From NCBI GenBank assembly GCA_026874595.1, contig CM049307.1, positions 42,478,362-42,542,361 on the forward strand: a stretch of 64,000 bases of DNA. The letters run 5' to 3'. The notes beneath the pieces are model-generated. The model saw only the letters and a program-made list of their open reading frames with translations. It had not been told where the DNA came from and made no database searches. Both the position numbers and the translations under genes were made by a program. Within the stretch, counting starts at the first letter, position 1. Every line of letters starts with the position of its first letter. The stretch is from Sipunculus nudus (lineage: Eukaryota > Annelida > Sipuncula > Golfingiida > Sipunculidae). Of this stretch, positions 41,601 to 53,600 are shown one piece after another.

Positions 41601-44600
41601 AAAAAATTCACAATTTTGTCACGCAAATGTTAGCAACAGTTGTATGACAAGCATGCAGGCTCCAGGTGAACTTTGGCCCAAATTTTGCTGAGATATGTTG
41701 TACGTACCAATTAGTGTGATTCCAAGTGAAAATTGTTGCTTATTCACATATTTTCTCGCAATATTTTATCTCCAACTAGTTGCCAACAGTCACTATCCAG
41801 TGAGATGCTGGCTTTAAGAAACTGCAGTTCTCATATATTTAACATACATTTAATGTTATTTATAAGGTGAGATGTAATTTAAAATATCTTGTGCACTTTC
41901 AGTGGGTGGAAACCACCCGATGCAAAGTCACGAATCGGCGTTTATAAGAACCAACCTCGTAGTATCATGGACTACGAGCCTGGTTTCTCGTCAATAGCAT
42001 TTAAAGAGGGCAAACCTGTAAGTAACGGTCTGAAGCATGAGGCGTGTGAAACCATGTTGTGGTTTGCGGCTTGCTTATGGCTAACTCGGATCAACTAGTG
42101 CTGCTAATATCTTGTACATATTGTCTACTTTTTTTTATTCACGATTGTTGTTTCTCCTTTTATGTCTATTTGTTGATAATTTTTAGCACCCTTATTATGT
42201 GTATATATGTGTATATTTGTGTATACACATATTTACATATATTCACCACTTTTGCACCATATTTCTGTCACTGGATTTTTTACCCAGTTTTCTTGTAAAA
42301 TAACCGTCTTTGTTGTCTTGCTGTATTGTCTTAGAATTGAATCAAGGAATCAGATTTCTTGGTGGATTTTCTTTGGGATCTTAAACACTGGCAGGGGATA
42401 GTGGAGCTGAAACTAAAATAATACATACAATTAATAACAATTAATATCATTGCCTTTCAAACATGGGAACATGAATTAATAATCAGCTGAATAAATTACA
42501 TTTCTGGTGCTTAAAAAATCATAACATTACACTTCATATTTTATAATAACAAATATATTTGAAATACAAGATGATGGGAGTCTGTCTATTGTCACTAACA
42601 TACGCTTCATCACAACTGGTCTGCTTTATGGGTACTTGTAGGGACTTGTGATCACAGGTTTTTCTGGGATTTTAAAAATAATCTTCTGGTCTGGAGAACT
42701 GTTCTTGATGTCTTACTAAAACGGTTAAAACCGTCATAACTGTTTTTTGTTGGTGTCAGCTAACTTAGCTTCCTTCTAAGTAGGAATTTTTTCTTTCTTT
42801 TCAATTCAATAATAGTAGACTTGATGATTATTTATCTTATCTGCAAGAATGCTTCCCTTTTGCCCAAGTAATTGAACCATATTTTATTATTTTAAAAATA
42901 ATACTTCACTTTACTGGACTGCCTGCAACTTACACTTACCAGATTTATTATATTACTAGATGTGCAGTTCTGATCTAATGCAGCAGTCTGTTCTTATGCT
43001 ATATTTGATCTCATAACAAATGTGTTGACCTTAATAGAATTTTAAGTTTCTCCTTGTTTTTTGTGCCTAATTTATCAATGAATGTACTTACTAAGTACCC
43101 GTTACAACATATAATACCAAAGTGTCAGCGGTAACATGTTGCAACATATTTGACACTGTACTAGCTTATTCTGCCAGAATGTTTTATTTGCTTTGAGATC
43201 TCCTTATTTTGTATGCATGGGTATGATCTGTTTTCAGTTCCGTTTTGCTCATAATTCCTCCAAGAGTGAACCATCAAAATCAAGTAAAAAAGTAAGTGAT
43301 ACTAGGCAGATTAAATGTACACAAATATAAAAAGCCCACGTGTGGTAACAACTCTGTGATTGGTTGATAACCGGAGTGTTGTCTGGCCTTTATGGGTATG
43401 ATGTTTGTGTAGCTCTAAACAACAGTAAATACTAGGTGACAACAGTTTAGGCTGGATGTACCATACTAATAGTTAGATCACTGACATTTATCATTACTCT
43501 GCATATCATGAATTCTAACAGAGAATTTTAGCTGAGTATAGGAATTTACATTCAAATACTGTAGAGTTACTACAAGGTTTTAAATGCAGGGTATATGGTT
43601 GGTTATCATTTTCCACAAATTAAAGAACTGGACAATTTTTTTAAAGAACAGCTGTAGAAATTATAGATGGCATATGCCTTCATTAATATTTTAACAACTC
43701 ATTGTCATTTATGTGATTTATTCTATAATCTTAAAAGATACCTCATAAAACTGATTAATTATTACAATGCTACATTAAATTACTCAACTTTAATAAATAA
43801 CAGATATTCATTTCATTCTCAGAATATGTGGAGAAGCTTAATTTGACATCCAGCCTTATTCAAAGCTCACAGTTGTATTTTCACAGAAATATTCTTCTTT
43901 TCTGTAAATTTGGCTTTTGTGTGAAATTTAATAAGCTGACAAACTGCTTTCGAAGATGAGATGTGAAGCCTGGGCATCACTGTCTTGGCATACAAACAAA
44001 AACATTCAGTGAAGTAAAGTAGAATTGACTTCCCAGATTCTCCACCAAATATGTTCATATAAAGATGGTCCCAAGACAAGATGGTGACTCTTGGTAGATG
44101 TACAGTTCATTAATATTTGATATCCTTGCTTTATATCCTCTGTATCTGTTCTTCCTGTGTGGTTTGTACAGTGTACAGCTGACTTGATCCATTGCTGACA
44201 TGTTGTATAGAGACATCTTGTATAGAAGTCTGAAGCAGTGCAGGTGTAATGTATTTAGATGATTTATTATTCTAATGTGTTGTGTGATTTTACAGGAAGG
44301 AAGGACAGACAAACACAATTCCCCAAAAGCATGTTTAATATATATGTTTCGTTCACACAAACACACAATATAACATACATATATGCTGTATAAACCTGGA
44401 ACACAAACTCAGCTGTAAAGTTTATTTTACACTCATGGTTTTGTCATTTGTATTACATAGATTTCCCATAAGCCTGATTTTGATTTACAGTAAACTGTAC
44501 CTTGGTTGATCATCAGCACCATCTAGTGTTTATTTTGTAAAAAAGTGTGTACTGTCAAGATGTATGAATTACAAAACAGAGATTGTGAGAATCTCACTAC

Positions 44601-47600
44601 TGTGAATGGTCCTACCTAGAATGGCCATTCTTTATAAGCATTAATTTGATAATTTATAAAACAAACAAACAAGAGATGGCACTGATGGGCAATATGGGTT
44701 CTTTTTACTGTATAAATGCTTCCTGTGCACATGGCATGTCTTGATTTGATGGGACATAAAAACACTCCATATTTTACAAATTTTAAGAAATAAGAAATAG
44801 GATTATTATTCATTAAAGATAACCTGAACAAGAAGTCCTTTGTGTGAAGATATATAAAAAGTGTCCTAGATGGAAAGGCATGACTTCAAGGAAAATCTGA
44901 AAAGTGTTTAATTCACACAACTCTCCAGAAAACAGCCATTGCTATGAGTCCAGAATATTGAATGATTAGTCGTGAACTGAAGGTTTCTGGATCAGAAGTT
45001 CTACCATTAACATAATTAATGTAAAAACTTCTTGTGGCTAGTGTTATTGGCAGACAAGTGAATTAATAATCTTTAACCATATATGAAAAATATAATAATA
45101 AAGGTATTAATTTTCTCAGAAAATTTATATAATATTTAATTATGTAACTAAATAAGCTGTGTTACAATTTGTACAAATTTGAAACACATTTCATTCTTTT
45201 TCTGTAACACTAAAAGTGTTTGTCTGTCCTTCCGTACTGATTTACCTGTGTCAGGAGTTGTTGTTTTAGAATTTTGCAGCTTTTGGGGCTGAGGGAGCAG
45301 GCAAAATGATATACTTTGGTCAAGTGAAAAAAAAATCTACAAAAAATATTACGTGTGTTTTATATTTATTACCGTTTTTGAAAACTCGATTTAAATATAA
45401 CAGAAATCACTAACTATAAAAAATTGAAAAAATGTAAAAAAAATTCATGTTTATGCACAATAATGGAATTAAACTGGATATAAGGTAGATCATATATTAT
45501 AGCATTGTTCCCTGTACATTATGTTTGTATTTTAACTCTTCTGTGCTTTTGAATGTTGTGTGTATTTTTAAGCTGAGATGAGTTTGTTAGTTTTAACAGT
45601 ACTGGAAAGTAAAATGCATCCCTTATTTGTTCCAACTGTATCATAGATTTATGTATCAAGTAATTTCTCTGATTCTCTTATAAATGGTTCATTTTTGGGT
45701 TAGTTTGAATGGTCAGCTTTTAAGATGAGTTGTAATTATTGTAATCAATAAGCTTAAATGATCTGCCTGATCACTTTGCCTGCTTCCACCTGCAGTAGTT
45801 AAATAAACAGGTTTAAGGGTAGTGTTCATTTATTGTAATGTCTGAGGCCTACAGAAGTTAACAAATAATTTATTCTGTTTGTTTGGGAATTTATAAAGTT
45901 ATGCTATATTGGTAAATTTACAGTATATGTTGTCTCAGACTTGCACTCTAAATGAATATACATCTTGTGGCTTATATTTCTCACAATTTGCAGTTCATTA
46001 CACCCATTTTCAATCACCCATTTCAGTGACACTGTCAGTTAAAGAGTTTCACCTTTATTTTAGAACTAATGATATGGGGCTGCATATATAATGATATGCC
46101 CATGATGTCCCTTGTGGATCTTATGAAAATGTGGGAAAGTTGAAATTGGTCCTTTCAGTGGACCCAGTAAGGGCTCCTGTGGAGCTGCATACACACCTTA
46201 TACAGTGGTTATATACTAAATATATTCATTATTTAGCTCAAGGCCTCCATACAATTTAAACTCTGCTTAAATTGCAGGGTGTATTACATATTGATACCAT
46301 TGGATTGGACAAATTGCAAGAATGTTCCAGTGAATGAGATCTAGGGTCTGGGTCAGACTTGAGATACACAGCTCTCATTGGTTGTAAATTTTTTTGGCCC
46401 AGTGCCAAGTCCCTGGTGGTGATACAAAGGAAGTGCAGCTTTTTTTTGAAATAAAAGTGTGGTTGGGTGGATAGAGTGTGGCTACTGTATATGGACTGTA
46501 AGAGGTGCCATTGGTCAGATTTTATCACAGAACACCAAAGATATTTATTGTCACGGCATCTGAATGTCAGTTCAATTTGGTAAACTACTTGGTAAACACC
46601 TGCAGCTATGGGGTCCTTCCTGTCAATAAAAAGGCTACCTCCATTGAGTCAGTAAAAACTCCATAAAAAGATGGCCTGGCATGCCTGAGAAATATAAGTC
46701 ACACGTTGATCACTAGGCTTGTTGAGGAGTAGCTTGTTAAGTTTTAAGACAGTGCGGGTGTTAATTGTGTTGCTGAGCTTGTGCTAGGACTGTACCAGTG
46801 TTTTCTATTGCATGTCTGCGCAGGACGAGGAAGAGCAGCGGGCAGAGGTACTCCCAGTTTTATATTGCTTTCTGTACACTCGCTTTGGTTAAATTTGCTG
46901 CATTATGTGGAGAAAACCATATATGCTCCCAATTTCACTACCCCTGTTTTTAGACAATAATTCATGGTAAAATGTGCTGAAGTATACCTTTTGCAAAGCT
47001 GTATATGTACCCCCTCCTTATGAAAATTCCATATTATCAACTTAAAATGAAAGATAATGGAATGGATACATTGTATTGTGACATATCCTTGATGGCCTAA
47101 GCTGATGATCTTGAAAAAGATACATTTGACAACATGTCTGTCGAAAGATGACCTGGTAATGACATTTTTACATATCACTTTTAGAGGACATATACTATCC
47201 CACATTGCAGGGAAATGATCACTTCAAAAATGAGGCCATCTTTTTTTGAGGCTCTGCAGTTCAGTAACATCAGAAAAAAATTACATTTTTAGCTCAGCTG
47301 ACTTTCAGTCATGCTGGGCTATAGCGATGGGTCTTTGTCCGTCGTCCTTCCGTCTGTCCGGCCGGCCGTCCGGCCGTCCGTCCGTCCGTTAGCAGGGCAC
47401 AAATCGTAACCATAGGGGCTAGGGCCATGAACCCTATGCAGTCTTAGAGGTTATAAAAAGATCTCCTTGCAAATCTGAAATTAGGTCACTGCGACCTATA
47501 TTCTCGAAGTTATGGGGTGTGTTTGCACCCCCCAGAAATAACTCTTTGAGACAAAATTTTCATCCCAAACCTTCCATCTTTCACATACAGCTCACCTACC

Positions 47601-50600
47601 AACAGGGGAAGAACCATAATTTTTTTTAGGTCAAAAGGTCAAAGGTCAAGGTCACAGGAGCCTCTTCTTTGAAAAGCCTGTGGATGCATATTAAGCCAAC
47701 CCTTTCATCCCAATTCTTTGATTTTTCACATATAGCTCACCTACTAAGTTGGAGAAGAATCCTATAGATTTTGAGGTCACAAGGTCAAAGGTCAGGGTCA
47801 CAGGATCCACTTCTTTGAAAAGGTTGTGGACACATTTCAAGCTAGACTTTTCATTCCAAACCTTCCAGCACTGATATCGCTTCTCTGCCAACAGGGGAAA
47901 AGACCTGTTGATTTTGAGGTCAAAGGTCAAGTTCACAGCACCACTTCTTGCGTGGAGTCATTTTCAGGCAAACTTTTCAATCTGTACCTTCCATCTGTCA
48001 TATATGGCTTACCTACCAATAAGGGAAGAAGCCTATTGATATTGAGGTCAAAAAGTCAAAGGTCAAGGTCACAATATTTAATTGTTCTAAATGCTTGTGA
48101 GCATATTTCAAGTGTAACTGTTCAACCCAAACCTTCTGTCTTTCACATATGCCACATCTATGCATCACTCAGTTTGACTCAAACTTCATATTTATGGGTC
48201 TTTTTGCTTGAATAAATAACTTATTGATTTTGGAGTCAGCCGGTCAGCAGGTTAAAGGTTGCAGGTCAAAGTTATTCACCCATTGGTTGCCAAGTAATTA
48301 CACCAGATTTAAGAAGTTATTAGTTACCCATCATTTAGAAAGAATCCAGTTGATATATGGGCAAAAGGCCAAGGTCATAGGTCAGGGATGTTCACAATTA
48401 CTTATTTTATAGACCATCTCTATTTTTCTTGTATATATAACCATCCCACTCCAGCTGGTACATTTCCCTGTGTGGCTGTAATTGTGAGTGACACTGGTGA
48501 CATATGACTCCCTTTTGTATCAGCCTATTAAGTGATAAGGCTCAGTGATAGTACCTCGTTACTTCATAACAAAAACACTGTTGTCAGAATGCTTCAGCCA
48601 GGCATTAAGACTATGAGAGTATAGTATTAAGGTTTAGCTACTGATTTATAAGATGATGGGAACATTTTTCAGTTTATTTTATGGAATCCTAGCAATAAAC
48701 TTAGTTTCTTAGATATCTGAATATTTTAATATATATCACCACATATAAAAGCAAGTGTTTGTTCTCATAATATGTGGATGTGTACCTTGATTTAGGATGG
48801 CTTTTTGTTTTATTTCAAGACTCTTAGTCATGCTTTCTGCATTTATTTTCTTTCAGGTTTGGCAGTTTACCTACCCTGCTGACCCAATTGAAAAGCAGAG
48901 TGATAATAAAAAATATTGGACTTACACTTTTTACAATTGCATATCTATAAATCTGATATGAGGGCCTGGACATGCCTTTTGAATTATTTTGGGCATTCAT
49001 TACTGGATAATTTGCCCAAGTTTGGTCTCTTATTGGAGAATGTGGGATATCAAATGTCATACTTGTCAGAAATCCATAATGTCTGCCAGTTAGCCACCTT
49101 AGAAATTCTTTCTTCAGTGCAGTTTCAGTAATTTTTCTTTAATGTTTGGTCCGATTTAGAGAATGTTTGTTGTCTGATTTCAGACTTGTCAGAAGTCCAA
49201 TATGGCCACCAGGCAACCATCTTTTAATTCCTTTTGATCATATTATCTCAAGAACAGTTAAAGTGAATGCAGTTGGATGTATATTTATGTAATCTTGTAA
49301 AGGATTGGGTCAAATATTTCTGAATAAATATTACCATCATTTATAAAAGTGCAGTACAGTTGGCTTGTATTGAATAAAAATTCATACAGAAGCACCTGTT
49401 TCTCAATAATTCTTGCATGTATTTCCTTGAATTTTGCTATATATTTTGATCTTATATTTTCCCTTTGTGGTGTTCCTTTGAGACTGACAGGTTTCAAGCA
49501 AGCTGTTGGAATAGTTCCTGATAGCTTAACAATCATGCATTTTCCTCAGACCATCAATTCACTGTGTTTTAACCAGACATAGGTGATATATATTTCTGTT
49601 GTCATAGAAAATTTTCAACAAATTGGCAAATTGGTTCTTCAAAATTTGACTGGAAGTTGTGAATCTCAGTCCATGATGTCACAGGTCATGCTTGGCAGCT
49701 GAGCGTCATGACCCATGGGTCACTTGTTGTCATACTTATGACCATAAATACATAATTATCATGAATCACTTCACTACCTGCCATGATAAAAGCAGAATTT
49801 ACCTTGCTAACTGATAAAAGTAGATGGGTGTTGAAATGGAGTATAATTTACTAGTTTGTCTTCCCGGGGGTTTGTATTCTACTGGGAATTTTATGGATGC
49901 AGAAAAAAATATTACGTTTTATCTCTTTTCGTTTCCCTATCTCTTTAATTCATGATATAATTTTATTTTTAAAAAGATAATTTTGTCTGTTTTCATTGTT
50001 TGTTATTTCTTTTCAAGTTTATTAATTTTTTTCATGGAAACAGGTTTGATTTTCAGTTTGTCATGTTTCCTGTTTCATGCATTTGGTTAAAAGCTGTTGC
50101 AAGCTCATAATAAGATCTGTTTTTATGCATCAACATTTTCCATGATCATTAAAAATATGAATTTTTCGTTTTCTTTTTCTCACTGACCCCACAGACTTTC
50201 AGTTGTTTGAAACTTCAGAAAATAGACAGATTTATATTGACTGTTCTTTTAGTAAAATTTTTCCCTAAAAGTTGTTCAAATTTGAAAATATATATATTTG
50301 AGACAGTTTGTCATGTGTGTTTTCCCTATTTTCATTATTCTTTCTTTTTTAATAAATAAAGAGACCTTTTATTATTTATCACACACTGTGATCTCATAAT
50401 CTCAATTTTTTCTTGATCTCCTGTTACATAAAATCTATGATCAACCAAGCCATTAATTGATGTTTTTGCATTATGCTTAACTCTATTTTCCCTGTATTCA
50501 TGGTTAATGCAGGTAGTAAATATAATAGTGAATTTAACTGACAAAAATCCTGAGAGGGTGTATGTCCTCACAAATGTGACCGTTATCTGGACAGTAATGA

Positions 50601-53600
50601 ACCCATAAATAATCACTTGGTTCACCTGCTTCCTCACTTACCTTCTATATATTTAAGTCTTGTTTGTTTTTCCCTAGATGTATCCTTTTATATATCATTG
50701 CCCGGTTTAGTATTCATCGCATGTTTTGAAATCTTTCGATGCTTTGATGAAGAGCTTTTATATAAAGTCTTGTTTAATTCTATGCCTGAAAATTCAGTAA
50801 AAATCATGGATTTATACTACACCTGAATTATTGTAAATTGTGAAAGCTTAATATCAAATAATTGGGATAGATCAGGTCAGTAATAATTAAATTACAGGTA
50901 CAAATATCAGTTGTAGTAGAACTAGATTGGTTTCTGGTTTCAAGTAGCTGGTCAAGTATGGGATGAGTGAATGAGTAATTGTCAGATGTTTAGTTCACAT
51001 ATGGACATCTGTCTTTTATTCAGCTGGCCACTTATTGCCAGTATGGCAGGAGTTAACATTATTGGTTGAGGCAGTGCTTGGTTTGCACCAATTGTCAATA
51101 AAACCAACGGAGCTCACATATCACGAGGTCTGCACTGAGCATGCCCAGCATATAATTATCAGGATTTATCAATATTAAGTGTTACCTGGCTGTGAGGCAG
51201 GTGGGCTGGGAATAGTTCCCTGCTCAGAAGCAGATTTTTTTCATATTTTACTATATTCTGGAGCTCCTAATACCGGTGCAACTTAACGAGGTTTCACACA
51301 AGTTGTGTCTTTTTGTGGGTAGTTACCTGTGAATGAGCAGTTCAGGTAAGGCACACCCTATTTCAGCATCTGTCTCTTAATGTTCAGGTAATACCCGAGT
51401 GGACCTTGTTGTCATATTGTGTTCGGTGGGCCTTTGTGTTGATGGCTTAGCGTTGACAATAACTGGCCATGTGATCAGGTATTACATCTCATTTATGCAT
51501 TCATGCATGAGCTACCAGTGAAAATTCCAGGTGCTCAAGCCTGGGGGTTTTTTTTGGTGTCAGGTTCATAGTGGTCGCATATAGAGGAATTACCACTCCC
51601 ATGGATTGAAGCTCTTTTTAGAGCCATCTTGGTAGTGGTTGCCACGGCGATGGGGAAGGAGGGCTAGTTCCAGTTGGTCTACAGCTGTGTGTGTACTTAT
51701 GTACTTTCATAAACAGATGCTCTCAGCAGGCCAAGCTGATTGATTTTAAGCTGAGCCTTGTGTCACATTTGTACTTATTCTCACATTGATTTTGGGCCTT
51801 AGTCTGTGTGAGAATAATTACCTGTAATCACTGGAATAAAGCCAGCAAAGGGAGTGGCAGCAGCTACCTGGAGGTTCGTTAACAATTTATTGAGGGATCA
51901 TTCATTAACGGTTCTCTCCCAAGAAAAAATTAGTTTAAAAATAGTGTAAAATATAGTGAGATAGATATAATAGTCAGATACTTACTTCTATAAAAAAAAT
52001 GGTAATTTTTTCATAAACATTGATTAAATTGAGGGAGCATTCATTATTCAGTTCTGTCGCAAGAAAAGAATAGTTCAAAGATAGTGTAAAATACAGTAAG
52101 ATTCTAAAACAATAACATATTTATTTCTGACTTAGTGAAAGTGAAGTCAGCCCTCGAGCTAGTCACAAGTCTCCAGAAAGTCTGGCCTGCACTGGCTTCC
52201 TCAGCAATGACAAAGTTTGACAGATTGAGACTGTTTTTATTGATCCGTGATTATTTAAGGTGACAATAGAAGATACTCTTTGAGAAGAAGATAAACAATT
52301 TTTTATGCCATTTTTCAGTGTTTACATGATTTTGTTGAATTCTTGGTGTGATCAGGCGGGGTCCACAAAAAAAGTTGCAGGCTGTTCAAAATACAGCCAT
52401 GCGCAGGGTGTATTTCTGTGTATATAATATTTATTTCTAAAAAAATAACTATTATGATTATTCATTGACAATTATTGAGGGAGCATTCATTAACAGTTCT
52501 CTTGCAAGAAAATGAACAGTTTTAGAAATAGTGTTAAATACGGTGATATTGATCTATATAACATTAGATTTTTACTTCTCCAGAAAACAATTGTAATTGC
52601 AAATGTTTATCGCTGTGTAAAGTTTTAAACATTATTGTCAAGATGTTTTGACCATACTAACTCATTAGTATTTCATATAAAATGTAGCTACAATATTGAT
52701 GGATCTTACTCTGATAATAAATTAGTACCGGTATTACTCAGTAGTATGCTTATTCAAACTACACATAACTGAATTACACTTGATGATGCATAGTCTAAAG
52801 AGATGGGGATATTTGTGGATCTTTGATGTATTCTCTGATGGAAACTCTAATGCTAAAAATTAGAGAACACATATATATAGCATTTCATTATTACCTGAAT
52901 CATTTTCATTGAGTTCAGGTTAATTGTAGGTTCAGCTCTAACATAGTTTACTCTATAATGTGGCAATTACTCTATAACTCAATATTCCATAAGTCAAATT
53001 ATACATCAAAGAAGATAAAGGGTTTAAATCAGTATTTATGTTATTAAACAGGTTGACATATTTTGCTATACATGCAGTAAATGTGACTTTAATTCAAATA
53101 CATTAAAATAATAATTTATAAATAATAGTTTAAAATAGTCACCTGAAATATTATAGTCTGCAGTGCCAGGGACTAAAAACCTAGCAAAATTAATTAAAAG
53201 GCTAAAAGAATTTACATTTTACCAGGAAATCTCAAATCCAACACTTTTCTGTATTGATGATGACATTTTGTATTTTTTAACTGTTTATTTTTTATCCAGT
53301 CTAGTTCATATCACCATGCACAAAAGTCTACCTTAAATTGGTGGACAGGTTTAGGATCCCTCACAGTCATCCTTTTTTTTTTTGGGGGGGGGGGGGGGGG
53401 GGTTCTTTTACATCATCAGGTCCTGTCGTCTTTTCATGTCAAGTATTCCAATCATGTTTTAATTTCTTATTTTAAAAAATTGAAGGCAAAATCCGAAAGG
53501 TTTTTGACATATAAAAATATTCCTGACCTTGTTGTGGCATTTATTAACAGTTTGTGTTATTCTTCTGTTCACAGAACAAGTTCTACAATCCTCCTGTGGA

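Larger units (their letters stand above)
46848..53574 (+). other. Long intron with the second 2.4 kb element copy
   Basis: Contains copy 2 (47286-49728), three copies of a 100-125 bp repeat (51881-52590) and a T/G homopolymer (about 53371-53402). A GC-richer stretch at about 51000-51880 has no exon that I can defend. Confidence 0.75.

Noticed and set aside
41269-41691. 140-codon frame between the alternative exons as a third cassette
   Set aside because: It has no acceptor or donor in suitable phase, and its composition is like the surrounding intron.
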